DNA of 39,044 nucleotides from Clostridia bacterium (GCA_017452545.1 JAFTME010000118.1:1-39044), one strand, 5' to 3'. Shown: positions 6,272-14,576, numbered from the stretch's first letter. Numbers and translations: made by a program. The notes: generated by a model from the sequence alone, not told the origin.

Positions 6272-8416
6272 ATGTCTTTTGCAATCACAAGTTCCGAGAT
6301 GCAATTCAAAAACCACAAGGTATTCCACTACACCCTCGCCGGCAGACCGCTGGTGATGGAGTTCGGCAAGGTCGCAGGTCTTGCCAACGGTTCTGTTATG
6401 GTTCGCTACGGTGACACCGTTGTGCTTTGCTGCGCAACCGCTTCCGCCAAGCCCCGTGACGGTATCGACTTCCTGCCGCTGTCCGTTGACTTCGAGGAGA
6501 GAATGTACGCTGCGGGCAAGATCCCCGGCGGCTATCTCAAGAGAGAGGGTAAGCCCTCCGAGAAGGCAGTTCTGACCTCCCGCGTCATCGACCGCCCCAT
6601 CCGTCCCCTGTTCCCCAAGGATCTGCGCAACGACGTTGCTCTGACGCTGACCGTTATGTCCGTTGATCCCGACTGCGAGCCCGAGGTTGCTGCTATGATC
6701 GGTGCTTCCACCGCTCTGGCTATTTCCGATATTCCGTGGAACGGCCCCATCTCCGGCGTTCACATCGGTCTTTGCGACGGCAAGCTGGTCGTCAACCCCA
6801 CCGAGGCACAGCGCAAGGTTTCCGACCTGGAGCTGACCGTTGCCTCCTCCACCAAGAAGGTGGTCATGATCGAGGCAGGCGCACGCGAGGTTCCCGACGA
6901 CGTGATGTACGAGGCGATCATGCTGGCTCACCAGGAGAACCAGGGCGTTCTTGAGTTTATCAACGCGATCGTTGACGAGATCGGTAAGGATAAGTTCGAG
7001 TATCCCTCCTGCGATCTGGATCACGATATGTTCGACAAGGTATTCGCTGCTTTTGAGAACGACATCATGGAGGCGCTCGACACCGACGACAAGACGGTTC
7101 GTGACGCCAAGATGGTTCCGATCATGGATGCGATCGTCGAGAAGTTCGGCGAGGAGTATCCCGAGATCGGCAACATCATGGAGGAGCTGATCTACAAGCT
7201 GCAGAAGAAGATCGTTCGTCGTTGGCTGCTGGTCGACAAGAAGCGTGTCGACGGTCGTGCGATGAACCAGATCCGTCCGCTGACGAGCGAGGTCGGCGTT
7301 CTGCCCAGAACCCACGGCTCCGGCCTGTTCACCCGTGGTCAGACGCAGGTGCTGACGGTTGCTACCCTGGGTACGCTGGATGAGGCACAGATGCTCGACG
7401 GTATCGACAACGACACCGAGAAGAGATATATGCACCACTACAACATGCCCGGCTTCTCTACCGGTGAGGCAAAGCCCACCCGTAGCCCCGGTCGTCGCGA
7501 GATCGGTCACGGCGCGCTGGCTGAGCGCTCGCTCGTTCCCGTTCTCCCCTCTACTGAGGAATTCCCCTATGCGATCCGTCTGGTTTCCGACGTCGTATCC
7601 TCCAACGGCTCGACCTCTCAGGGCTCCGTTTGCGGCTCTACGCTGGCACTGATGGATGCAGGCGTTCCGATCAAGGCTCCCGTTGCCGGTATCTCCTGCG
7701 GTCTGATCACCGCTGAGGACGGTTCTTGGGATACCATGATCGATATTCAGGGTCTTGAGGACTTCTACGGCGATATGGACTTCAAGGTTGCCGGTACGCA
7801 CAAGGGTATCACCTCCATTCAGATGGACCTGAAGATCGACGGTCTGACACCCGAGATCATCAAGCAGGCGCTGGATCAGACGCACGCAGGCCGTGACTAC
7901 ATCATTGATGAAGTCATCCTCAAGGCAATTCCCGCTCCCAGAGCTGAGGTTTCCCGTTATGCTCCCAAGATGACCACCATGCACATCAACCCCGACAAGA
8001 TCCGCGAGGTCATCGGTAAGGGCGGCTCGGTCATTCAGAAGATCGTTGCCGATACCGGTGCCAAGATCGACATCGAGGACGATGGCACCATTCGCATCGC
8101 TGCCGTCAACGGCGATCAGGCTGTGGCTGCCAAGGCTGCCATCGATGCGATCGTTTTCGAGCCTGAGGTCGGCGCAATCTACAACGCGACCGTCGTGAAG
8201 ATCCTGGCAAGCAAGGACAAGCCCAACGAAGATATCGGCTGCTTCGTCGAGTACGCTCCCGGTAAGGAGGGCATGGTTCACATCTCCAAGATCAGCATGC
8301 GCCGCATCAACAAGGTAACCGACGCAGGCATCGACGTAGGCTCCGCTGTCAAGGTCAAATACATGGGTCTTGACAAGAAGGGCAGAATGGACTTCTCCAT
8401 CAAGGACGCACAGTAA
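6272..8416 (+). CDS. pnp: Polyribonucleotide nucleotidyltransferase (PNPase)
   Basis: Phosphorolytic 3'-to-5' exoribonuclease that degrades RNA to nucleoside diphosphates and works as a trimer. The 714-residue product matches the family in length and order: first RNase PH domain (GKVAGLANGSVMVRYGDT), helical linker, second RNase PH domain (RTHGSGLFTRGQTQVL and GRREIGHGALAERSL), KH domain with GKGG at 582-585, and a C-terminal S1 domain (GCFVEYAPGKEGMVHISKI). It stops soon after the S1 fold, without a long tail. The start at ATG 6272 follows ACGGAGG; the in-frame extension up to 6236 overlaps the leader structure. Second gene of rpsO-pnp. Confidence 0.97.
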   Translation: MSFAITSSEMQFKNHKVFHYTLAGRPLVMEFGKVAGLANGSVMVRYGDTVVLCCATASAKPRDGIDFLPLSVDFEERMYAAGKIPGGYLKREGKPSEKAVLTSRVIDRPIRPLFPKDLRNDVALTLTVMSVDPDCEPEVAAMIGASTALAISDIPWNGPISGVHIGLCDGKLVVNPTEAQRKVSDLELTVASSTKKVVMIEAGAREVPDDVMYEAIMLAHQENQGVLEFINAIVDEIGKDKFEYPSCDLDHDMFDKVFAAFENDIMEALDTDDKTVRDAKMVPIMDAIVEKFGEEYPEIGNIMEELIYKLQKKIVRRWLLVDKKRVDGRAMNQIRPLTSEVGVLPRTHGSGLFTRGQTQVLTVATLGTLDEAQMLDGIDNDTEKRYMHHYNMPGFSTGEAKPTRSPGRREIGHGALAERSLVPVLPSTEEFPYAIRLVSDVVSSNGSTSQGSVCGSTLALMDAGVPIKAPVAGISCGLITAEDGSWDTMIDIQGLEDFYGDMDFKVAGTHKGITSIQMDLKIDGLTPEIIKQALDQTHAGRDYIIDEVILKAIPAPRAEVSRYAPKMTTMHINPDKIREVIGKGGSVIQKIVADTGAKIDIEDDGTIRIAAVNGDQAVAAKAAIDAIVFEPEVGAIYNATVVKILASKDKPNEDIGCFVEYAPGKEGMVHISKISMRRINKVTDAGIDVGSAVKVKYMGLDKKGRMDFSIKDAQ

Positions 8417-8436
8417 TTTCACACGCAATACAAAAC

Positions 8437-8473
8437 GGGGAGGTTCTTTGTCAAGCAAAGATACCTCCCCTTT
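8437..8473 (+). terminator. Hairpin terminator after pnp
   Basis: GGGGAGGT (8437-8444) pairs with ACCTCCCC (8463-8470); inside it CTTTG pairs with CAAAG. Only three T follow, so termination may be incomplete and let transcription continue into the gene at 8509, for which I see no separate promoter. Confidence 0.6.
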
Positions 8474-8508
8474 GCGCTCTCCCAATTCCCGTTTGAAAGG
8501 AGTCTACC

Positions 8509-9567
8509 ATGGACAACCGCAACGCGCCTCATCGCGGCCTCTCGCGTCAGCAGCGACAGGCAATCCGCGCATCCAAGCAACGCAGAACGCTCATCGCCAT
8601 CGCGCTTTGCTTTGCGCTGATCCTTTTGATGTTTTTCATTCTTTTATGCGACAATATTATTACCGCCATTCGCGACAGCCGGACCGATCTGCCCGACGAC
8701 AGTGAGCAGGGCGAGCAGCCCGATGACAGTGAACAGGATCCCGAGGACGATCAGACCCCGGACGATCCCGACGACGGAAACGACGCGCCCGTTGATCCCG
8801 GCGTGACCTACGTCAACGCGCCTGCCGCGCAGGCACAGCAGGGCCCGCTGATCCTGATCAACGAAACGCACGAATACATGTTCCCCTCCGTCAACAACAA
8901 TCTGATCAACGTTTATGACAGCCAGTCGGCTGCCAAGATTCTGAGCAAGTACTTCCAGCTGTCCGGCTCGCACCTCTTGATGGACAAATCCGCTTATAAC
9001 GCCTTCAACAAGATGCTCACCGCCTTTTTTGAAGAGACCGGACTGAACACGGTTCTGATTACGACCGCCTACCGTTCTTATCAGGATCAGGTCAATACCG
9101 GCAGCAGTGTGCCTGCCGGCTTCAGCGACAGCCACGCGGGACTCTCCGGTGCGCTTCGCGTATTTGACAGCAACGGAAAGACCGCGGATCTGTCCTCCGA
9201 TCCCGTCTACAACTGGATCTACGAGCACTGCCACGAATACGGCTTTATCGTTCGCTATCCCGACGGCAAGGAGGCACTGACCGGTGTTTCGGATTACAAT
9301 TATTATTTCCGTTACGTCGGCTACGTTCACGCCTACGCCATGAAGCTCAACGATATGTGCCTTGAGGAGTATATTTCTTACGTGAAGGGATATACTAACG
9401 AGGCACCGCTGACCGTGACGGGCGAGGACGGCACTGCGTATGAAATTTACTACGTCCCTGCGGCAACAGGCGGCATGGACACCTCCATCCCCGTTCCCAC
9501 CGAGCACGCATACGCCATCTCGGGTGACAATGACGGTGGATTTATCATCACCGTAACGCTATCTTAA
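8509..9567 (+). CDS. VanY-like (peptidase M15B) membrane protein lacking zinc ligands
   Basis: The 352-residue product has a cytoplasmic basic N-terminus, one membrane segment (about 27-52), an Asp/Pro/Glu-rich linker (about 58-98), then a D-alanyl-D-alanine carboxypeptidase fold of the VanY type, shown by TTAYRSYQDQ and the C-terminal FRYVGYVHAYAM...LEEYI signature. Active family members carry SxHxxGxxxD-like and EPWH motifs that bind zinc. Here the aligned residues are Ser208 for the first His, Ala215 for the Asp, Tyr266 for the second His and Tyr263 for the catalytic Glu. So it is probably a non-catalytic peptidoglycan-binding or scaffold protein; this is inference. Start ATG 8509 follows GAAAGGAG. 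First gene of an apparent operon with the DHHW gene. Confidence 0.85.
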   Translation: MDNRNAPHRGLSRQQRQAIRASKQRRTLIAIALCFALILLMFFILLCDNIITAIRDSRTDLPDDSEQGEQPDDSEQDPEDDQTPDDPDDGNDAPVDPGVTYVNAPAAQAQQGPLILINETHEYMFPSVNNNLINVYDSQSAAKILSKYFQLSGSHLLMDKSAYNAFNKMLTAFFEETGLNTVLITTAYRSYQDQVNTGSSVPAGFSDSHAGLSGALRVFDSNGKTADLSSDPVYNWIYEHCHEYGFIVRYPDGKEALTGVSDYNYYFRYVGYVHAYAMKLNDMCLEEYISYVKGYTNEAPLTVTGEDGTAYEIYYVPAATGGMDTSIPVPTEHAYAISGDNDGGFIITVTLS

Positions 9568-9606
9568 GTCACACGCCGATCTTTGATCGACGGAAAGGAG
9601 ACCACC

Positions 9607-10824
9607 ATGCAAAAGCAAGCATCCACGACCGCTGCCAAGCGCACAGGCGCAGCATGGCAGCACGCCGTATTGCCGTTGCTTTGTGCGACGGTGGTCCTTC
9701 TTTTTGGCATTTGGCTGCTGGTGGCACCGCAAGAGCAATACTCTGCTGAGGAAAAGCGCACACTGGCAACGGCGCCTGCCTTTTCCGCAGAGGCTTTGTT
9801 TGACGGCAGCTATACGGCGGCGCTGGGTGAGTTTTGCGCCGATCAATTTCCCTTGCGATCGATGTTCGTCGATCTTAAGGCGAGCTGCGAGCGTTTGCTG
9901 CTGCGCGGCGAGAACAACGGTGTGATCATCGGCAAGGAGGGCTATCTCATCTCCCGCCAAGAGTACACCGATGCGCAGTACGATACGCTGCGGCAGAACG
10001 CTGCGACGCTCCGACGCATCGCCGCCGAGGCACAGGAGCGCGACATAAACGTCGTGCTTTCGGCAGTGCCTCGCTCAGTTGACGTCAACCGCCGCTATCT
10101 CCCCGCGCTCTACGACACATCCGCTGCGGATGCAGTTTGGGCAGTTTGGGAGGAGGCGACCGCAGGCATGAGCATCGCCTCGACGCTGGAGGCGCTGCGC
10201 GCGGCTGCCGAGGGCGGTGAGCAGGTATGGTACAAGACCGACCACCACTGGACGGCTGCGGGCGCTTACCGCGCTTACGTGACTCTTGCGCCCTCGCTGG
10301 GATACGAGCCTTACGATGAAAGCGCCTTTGAGGCGCAGACGGTGACCGATGCCTTTTTCGGTACGACCTACGCCTCGGCAGGTCTTCGCAACACCGCACC
10401 CGATGTCCTGTCGCTTTGGCGATACGAGGGTGACACGGACTACCGTGTGGTCATTCACGGTGCGGGCGGACGGACGCTGGAGGGCTTATACGATCTTGCT
10501 GCTGCCGAGAGCGACGACCCGTACAACGTATTTTTGGGCGGAACCAACGCTTACGTTTGCGTAGAGCCGCAGCGCACGGAGCTGCCGACGCTGCTGATCC
10601 TCAAGGACAGCTACGCACAATCGCTTGCGCCCTATCTTGCGCGGCATTTTCGGCTGATCCTTGTCGATCCGCGCTCGTTCAAAGCGGATGCGACGACGCT
10701 TTGGTCAATCATCGACGAGCAGCAGCCCGATGCGATGCTGATCTTATGCGGCATTGACACGCTATGCGGGGATGCCAATCTCCGAGCTCTTCTGATCGGA
10801 ATGACCTCCCGCACACAACAATAA
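9607..10824 (+). CDS. DHHW-family (AlgX/AlgJ-like, SGNH-fold) membrane protein
   Basis: The 405-residue product has one N-terminal membrane segment (about 17-38) and an extracytoplasmic domain with the name-giving motif Asp212-His213-His214-Trp215 in KTDHHWTAAGAYRAY, plus a later LLILKDSYAQSLAPYL block that supplies the Ser of an SGNH-hydrolase-like site. Relatives such as AlgJ and AlgX take part in O-acetylation of exopolysaccharides, usually next to an MBOAT acyltransferase. No MBOAT gene lies in this window, so the acyl donor partner, if any, is elsewhere. Start ATG 9607 follows AAAGGAG; an in-frame TTG at 9583 is less likely. It sits 39 bases after the VanY-like gene and 18 bases before the next. 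Confidence 0.85.
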   Translation: MQKQASTTAAKRTGAAWQHAVLPLLCATVVLLFGIWLLVAPQEQYSAEEKRTLATAPAFSAEALFDGSYTAALGEFCADQFPLRSMFVDLKASCERLLLRGENNGVIIGKEGYLISRQEYTDAQYDTLRQNAATLRRIAAEAQERDINVVLSAVPRSVDVNRRYLPALYDTSAADAVWAVWEEATAGMSIASTLEALRAAAEGGEQVWYKTDHHWTAAGAYRAYVTLAPSLGYEPYDESAFEAQTVTDAFFGTTYASAGLRNTAPDVLSLWRYEGDTDYRVVIHGAGGRTLEGLYDLAAAESDDPYNVFLGGTNAYVCVEPQRTELPTLLILKDSYAQSLAPYLARHFRLILVDPRSFKADATTLWSIIDEQQPDAMLILCGIDTLCGDANLRALLIGMTSRTQQ

Positions 10825-10842
10825 AAAAGGAGAGGCAATATC

Positions 10843-11097
10843 ATGAACAAATCCGAACATTCCTTCGCTTGCGACTGCCGTTGCAACGGACAAAAGCTGC
10901 TGGATGCTGTGCAGAAGCCCAAGCTCAAGCAATCTCTGCATTATGAGTGCGGCATCTACCGCGACGACACGGCACTATCCCCCATGATGTCCTTTCATCT
11001 GGGCGGTGATCACACCACACCCGTCATCCGCGTGGCAGCGGTGGTGCTGACCGCCATTGTAACGACCGTGCTGTTTTTCAAGCTGAGAAAGAAATAA
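10843..11097 (+). CDS. Small Cys-containing membrane protein, unknown
   Basis: An 84-residue product with a hydrophilic N-terminal part that carries the closely spaced cysteines of ACDCRCNG and a further Cys in HYECGIYRD, followed by one C-terminal membrane helix (about 60-80) and a basic end (KLRKK), which suggests a C-terminally anchored protein with its N-terminal part on the opposite side of the membrane. Start ATG 10843 follows AAAAGGAGAGG. It is the last gene of the 8509-11097 operon and directly precedes a terminator. No family recognised; metal or redox use of the cysteines would be guesswork. Confidence 0.65.
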   Translation: MNKSEHSFACDCRCNGQKLLDAVQKPKLKQSLHYECGIYRDDTALSPMMSFHLGGDHTTPVIRVAAVVLTAIVTTVLFFKLRKK

Positions 11098-11104
11098 ACG
11101 GAGA

Positions 11105-11132
11105 GACCGACGCGCATGGCGTCGGTCCCTTT
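11105..11132 (+). terminator. Rho-independent terminator of the VanY-like/DHHW operon
   Basis: Perfect 9-base-pair stem GACCGACGC (11105-11113) with GCGTCGGTC (11119-11127), 5-base loop, then CCTTTTT. It lies between this operon and the convergent CHAP gene. Confidence 0.85.
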
Positions 11133-11135
11133 TTC

Positions 11136-12101
11136 TTATTTGACCTCTACGGGCTGCGTATCGGGCATATGGATCCAACCGTAATCGGTACGGCCCCACA
11201 TACCGCGGGATTCGTAGATATGCATGAGATCCCCGCGGCGCAGCGTTGCCGTTTGCTTACCGGTGCCGCCGGGAGAAGCAAAGACGGGCAGCAACGGGGC
11301 GGCAATGATGTAATTGCCCTCGGTATAGGCGTCAAGCAGGAAGGTAAAGCCGCTTGCGCAGTTTTCCTTATAGTCCGGCACGCCGTAGCCGATGATGTAC
11401 GGATCGGACAGATCGTAGGCAACGAGAGAGACCTGCTGGTTCTGGTTGCCCTCGATGGTATAGACGGTATTGCCGCAGGTATAGCGGACGATACCGACGT
11501 GCGTGGACAGCTTGGGTGAGCCGGCGTCGCGGAAGAAAATGAGGTCGCCCTTTTGCGGAACGTAGCCGGAGGAGCGACTGTAATAATTATCGCAGCTGCG
11601 GAACCAGTTGACCCAGTAGGCGCAGTTGACGGAGGGCGTGACGGTGCTCTCGGGAATGCCCGCCATGTAGGCGCACCAGGTGACAAACGAGGCACACCAG
11701 GGGTAACCGTAGGTGCGCTTACCGTTGCCGTACTGGTCAACGGCGCCGTTGAAGTAATTATACTCGACAAAGTTGCCGCTTCCGGCGTGCTCGCCGTTGG
11801 TCTGTGAGGCACAGTCGCCCTCGCAGTAGCCCAGCTGGCTCATGGCGACCATGACGATATCCGTTCTGGCGTCGCCCGTGAGATTGACGTAGCGCAGGTT
11901 GATGCCGTACCGACTATTGGCATAGCTTTCGGTCAGCCGCGGATAGGTCGGCGTGACTGCTCCGACCGGCAGCGCCAGCAGTGCTGTCAGCGCCAGCGTT
12001 CCGCAGGCAAGCCGCAGCGCAAGGCGAATCGGTTTTTTATGTAAGCGGCGTTCGGCGGTGTCGTGAGATTGCTTTTTGTGGTGAGTGAGATTGCTTGGCA
12101 T
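11136..12101 (-). CDS. Secreted CHAP-domain amidase/endopeptidase with C-terminal SH3-like domain
   Basis: Probable extracellular peptidoglycan hydrolase. The 321-residue product has a basic N-terminus and a hydrophobic signal segment ending in ALPVGAVT, then a CHAP domain with catalytic Cys136 (PWCASFVTWC), His201 (THVGIV) and the following TIEGN block, and a C-terminal bacterial SH3-like region (VFASPGGTGKQTATLRRGD to WGRTDYGWIHM) that may bind cell wall. I place the start at ATG 12101, which has AGGAAGG upstream; an ATG 10 codons earlier lacks a ribosome binding site. It has its own promoter at 12208-12236 and converges on the DHHW operon. Confidence 0.88.
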   Translation of the reverse strand: MPSNLTHHKKQSHDTAERRLHKKPIRLALRLACGTLALTALLALPVGAVTPTYPRLTESYANSRYGINLRYVNLTGDARTDIVMVAMSQLGYCEGDCASQTNGEHAGSGNFVEYNYFNGAVDQYGNGKRTYGYPWCASFVTWCAYMAGIPESTVTPSVNCAYWVNWFRSCDNYYSRSSGYVPQKGDLIFFRDAGSPKLSTHVGIVRYTCGNTVYTIEGNQNQQVSLVAYDLSDPYIIGYGVPDYKENCASGFTFLLDAYTEGNYIIAAPLLPVFASPGGTGKQTATLRRGDLMHIYESRGMWGRTDYGWIHMPDTQPVEVK

Positions 12102-12207
12102 GGAGTTTCGTTTCCTTCCTTTCTTTTCCATGGGTTGTGGCGCGGATCGTTCATGGGAACGGGCTCGCGATGCGTACTTGTGTCTTCGCCCGAGGAAGTC
12201 TGTTGAA

Positions 12208-12236
12208 ATTATAACATATCCAAGCATATTTGTAAA
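12208..12236 (-). promoter_or_regulatory. Sigma-A promoter for the CHAP gene
   Basis: Minus-strand TTTACA (12236-12231), 17-base spacer, TATAAT (12213-12208). Start point near 12201, about 100 bases before the ATG at 12101. Confidence 0.75.
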
Positions 12237-12294
12237 TATTATTCAAAAAAACGGTAATATGTAAATATTGGAAGTGGTGGAAAAGAAAAGAAAC

Positions 12295-12362
12295 GGGGGA
12301 ACCTTTTTGCAAAAAGGTTCCCCCGCACCCCTTCCAAAAAGCTTTAGGAAGTTTTTTGGAGG
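12295..12362. repeat. Dispersed intergenic hairpin repeat, copy 1
   Basis: GGGGGAACCTTTTT (12295-12308) and AAAAAGGTTCCCCC (12311-12324) form a perfect 14-base-pair stem with a 2-base loop, followed by a second, looser hairpin of the form CTTCCAAAAA...TTTTTTGG. Related units occur near 14327, 16519 and 28321. The remainder of the gap, 12363-12470, holds nothing I recognise. Confidence 0.7.
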
Positions 12363-12470
12363 ATCAAGGTTTATAGAGCGGCGGTTCGACGTTTGTGATA
12401 TAGGAGTCGAACGCAGTAAGACACGAATATTCCCTTCTCCCTGTCCCAAGGTTCTTTGAAGAGGGGGTAC

Positions 12471-12506
12471 GGGGGAGGAACTTTTGTTCACAAAAGTTTC
12501 TCCCCC
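12471..12506. terminator. Long hairpin downstream of the HD gene
   Basis: GGGGGAGGAACTTTTG (12471-12486) pairs with CAAAAGTTTCTCCCCC (12491-12506) over 16 pairs with one G-T, loop TTCA. It lies just after the minus-strand HD gene and probably serves as its terminator, although no T-run follows the stem on that strand. It belongs to the same family of G-rich hairpins as copy 1. Confidence 0.5.
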
Positions 12507-12516
12507 GCTACTCTCA

Positions 12517-13176
12517 TCATAACAATTGTTGTCCGTTGATCTCCAGCTTGAAGCGCATACCGAGGCACTCGGCGGCGCGGCGACACATAGTCATACGACC
12601 GAGGAAGATCTCGAAATAGTCCATAATGCTGCTATACTGCGGATCGACGGTCAGGCGCAGCAGGATGCTTTTTTTATCATCGCCGATGATCAGCTCGGAT
12701 TTTTCGACCGAATAATTGACGCGGTCGTGGATATCGAAGGTAGAGATATCGGTGTTTCGCACGCGGCTGCGGCGAACATCGCTTTTATCGGCGAGGATGA
12801 GCGCTGCGCTGACCTCATCCACGGGAACGCCCGTTCCCTCATCGTGGTTGCCGATGGCGCTGACGATAATGGCGATATCCTCGGGCGACATTCCGCTATG
12901 ATCGAGAATACGGAACGCCATAAGCGCACCGCTTTGTGAGTGCGCCACGCGATTGACGAGATTTCCGATGTCGTGGATATAGCCGGCGATACGGGCAAGC
13001 TCGACGGTATGGGCGTCATACCCCAGCGTCTGCAGGATATCCCCTGCCAGCGTAGCCACGCGCGTCACGTGGGCAAAGCTATGCTCGGTATAGCCCAGTG
13101 CCTGCAGCGAGCGATCGGCTTGGGTGATATAGGTATTGATCGCGGCATTTTTTCTGATTTTTTCGTAAGTGATCAT
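12517..13176 (-). CDS. HD-domain phosphohydrolase
   Basis: The 219-residue product is a metal-dependent hydrolase of the HD superfamily. It has the first His in HVTRVATLAG (about residue 36), the paired His-Asp in GYIHDIGN, a later His in NHDEG and the Asp of LADKSDVRRSR, all in the expected order. Substrates in this superfamily include nucleotides and cyclic nucleotides and cannot be predicted here. The start at 13176 follows AAAGGAG. It lies 33 bases after the pyridoxamine kinase stop on the same strand, so the two genes form an operon driven from 14125-14153. Confidence 0.85.
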   Translation of the reverse strand: MITYEKIRKNAAINTYITQADRSLQALGYTEHSFAHVTRVATLAGDILQTLGYDAHTVELARIAGYIHDIGNLVNRVAHSQSGALMAFRILDHSGMSPEDIAIIVSAIGNHDEGTGVPVDEVSAALILADKSDVRRSRVRNTDISTFDIHDRVNYSVEKSELIIGDDKKSILLRLTVDPQYSSIMDYFEIFLGRMTMCRRAAECLGMRFKLEINGQQLL

Positions 13177-13209
13177 GGGGACTCCTTTCCCTTTATACGT
13201 GTGACGGGC

Positions 13210-14085
13210 TCAGCGCTGCTCCGGAACGAGGAGGGACATACCCGCCTCGAATTTGAGCCCGTACCAATGCGCCGGTGCATCTGCCAGCGTAGCGCGGATG
13301 CAAGCAAGCGTATAATCCGAGGCAAGGCGGACGGCGTCCTCGGTCGCTCTTCCCTGCATCAGCGCACCGCACAGCGCCGATGCGAAGGCGTCGCCGCAGC
13401 CGTGCAGCATTTTGTCGATGTAATCGTGGCGGATCTCCAGCGGCTCGGTGCGGTCGCGGTCGGTGTACAGATAGCCGACCGTACCGTCGGGGCGTGTCGC
13501 GCCTGTGAGAATGACGGCAGGTGCGCCCAGCGCGAGAAGGTCGTGCAGCAGCGCATACTGGGCGGGGGCATCGATGACGGCGTGCGCATCGTGACCGGTC
13601 AGCAATGCGGCCTCGGTCAGATTGGGGGTAATGATATGGGCGCGGGCACACAGGTGCCTCATGCGGGCGGCGTAGGCAGCATCAAAGCCGCTGTACAGCT
13701 TACCGCCGTCGCCCATGACGGGATCGACGACAAGCAGCGTATGCTCGTCGGAAAATTCATCAAAGATATGCTCGACCAGCGCGATCTGCTCTTCTCCGCA
13801 CAGGTAGCCGGAATAGATGGCATCAAAGCGCAGACCGATCGCCCGCCAATGCGCAAAGATGCCTTGCATGGCGGCGGTCATGGAGGAGATATAGGGCGAG
13901 GGGAAGCCGCCGGTGTGGGTAGACAGAATGGCGGTGGGAAGCGGCACGGCCTCCACGCCGCAGGCGGCAAGGACGGGGAGCGAGACGATCAGCGAGCATT
14001 TACCGAAGCAGGAGAGGTCGTTGATGACGAGCACTCTTTTCTGGGTGGCATTTTCAAGCGGACCTTGGCAGGGGGTATACGTCAT
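13210..14085 (-). CDS. pdxY: Pyridoxamine/pyridoxal kinase (PdxK/PdxY family)
   Basis: Ribokinase-fold kinase that phosphorylates B6 vitamers in the pyridoxal 5'-phosphate salvage pathway. The 291-residue product has the family N-terminal block VINDLSCFGKCSL, the STHTGGF substrate loop, VVDPVMGDGGKLY, and the C-terminal catalytic motif HGCGDAFASALCGALMQG with the base Asp. Two ATGs are close together: the one at 14085 lies 9 bases after AAAGGA, while the one three codons upstream directly abuts that site, so I use 14085. First gene of an operon with the HD hydrolase. The symbol is by family resemblance; PdxK-like and PdxY-like assignments are not separable here. Confidence 0.87.
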   Translation of the reverse strand: MTYTPCQGPLENATQKRVLVINDLSCFGKCSLIVSLPVLAACGVEAVPLPTAILSTHTGGFPSPYISSMTAAMQGIFAHWRAIGLRFDAIYSGYLCGEEQIALVEHIFDEFSDEHTLLVVDPVMGDGGKLYSGFDAAYAARMRHLCARAHIITPNLTEAALLTGHDAHAVIDAPAQYALLHDLLALGAPAVILTGATRPDGTVGYLYTDRDRTEPLEIRHDYIDKMLHGCGDAFASALCGALMQGRATEDAVRLASDYTLACIRATLADAPAHWYGLKFEAGMSLLVPEQR

Positions 14086-14124
14086 GGTGTTCATTCCTTT
14101 GGGATAACAGCGTTCTTTTTGATT

Positions 14125-14153
14125 AGTATACCACAAAACACGCGTTTTGGCAA
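14125..14153 (-). promoter_or_regulatory. Sigma-A promoter for pdxY-HD operon
   Basis: Minus-strand TTGCCA (14153-14148), 17-base spacer, TATACT (14130-14125). Start point about 40 bases upstream of the ATG. Confidence 0.75.
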
Positions 14154-14220
14154 TAAAAATATGAAAGTTTGCAAAAAATCGGCGTGTATTCGGGAGGAGC
14201 AAGACCCTCCCCTTTGGGGT

Positions 14221-14315
14221 GTGCGTGATCTTGGGCTGTCGAGGCGCCAGCCCCTACGGGGTTGTGCGTGATCTCGGACCGCCGAGGACGTCGGTCCCTA
14301 CGGGGTTGTGCTGTT
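14221..14315. repeat. Two-and-a-bit tandem repeat units of 43-44 bases
   Basis: Unit 1 (14221-14263) and unit 2 (14264-14307) both start GTGCGTGATCT, carry a short inverted repeat around GCC/GGC or CCGAGG, and end CCCTACGGGGTT. A third unit begins at 14308 (GTGCTGTTGAGGC) and breaks off. No open frame is supported here. This looks like a mobile or structural intergenic repeat. Confidence 0.7.
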
Positions 14316-14326
14316 GAGGCTATCTT

Positions 14327-14390
14327 TTTCCAAAAGTTTTTTGGAAGGGGGTGAGGGGGAACCCTTTTTTTCTAAAAAGGTTCCCACTCC
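14327..14390. repeat. Dispersed intergenic hairpin repeat, copy 2
   Basis: The segment has CCAAAAGTTTTTTGG followed by GGGGGAACC (14355-14363) paired with AGGTTCCC (14378-14385). It matches copy 1 in content but with the two hairpins in the opposite order, so it lies in the other orientation. The rest of the gap up to the promoter at 14496 shows nothing recognisable. Confidence 0.65.
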
Positions 14391-14495
14391 GGTACCTATC
14401 TCCCTCTTTTCGTCACCCTGCCCAAACGGCAGCGGCGCGTTTTGTGCAAGGTGCGGAAGTGGATGGGTTGAGGTGGATTTCCCTTAAAAAACGGC

Positions 14496-14523
14496 TTGAC
14501 TTTCCTCGAAAAAGTGATATAAT
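14496..14523 (+). promoter_or_regulatory. Sigma-A promoter for the glutaminase-A-like gene
   Basis: TTGACT (14496-14501), 16-base spacer, TATAAT (14518-14523). Start point near 14530, about 47 bases before the ATG. Confidence 0.75.
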
Positions 14524-14576
14524 GACCGTAAAGAAATTTGCTTGCGCACGCAAGCCATCAAAGGAGAACGCACACT

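Noticed and set aside
6170..8485. 771-codon minus-strand open frame opposite pnp
   Set aside because: Antisense shadow with no ribosome binding site or domain; the plus strand encodes a complete PNPase.
12268..12459. Short frames across the hairpin repeats between 12243 and 12516
   Set aside because: They follow palindromic repeat sequence and have no ribosome binding site.
12943..14271. Plus-strand frame over the pyridoxamine kinase and HD genes
   Set aside because: Shadow of the minus-strand operon; translation has no domain and runs into the intergenic repeats.
14221..14315. CRISPR-like array or attachment site
   Set aside because: The units are contiguous without spacers, and there is no integrase or tRNA nearby.
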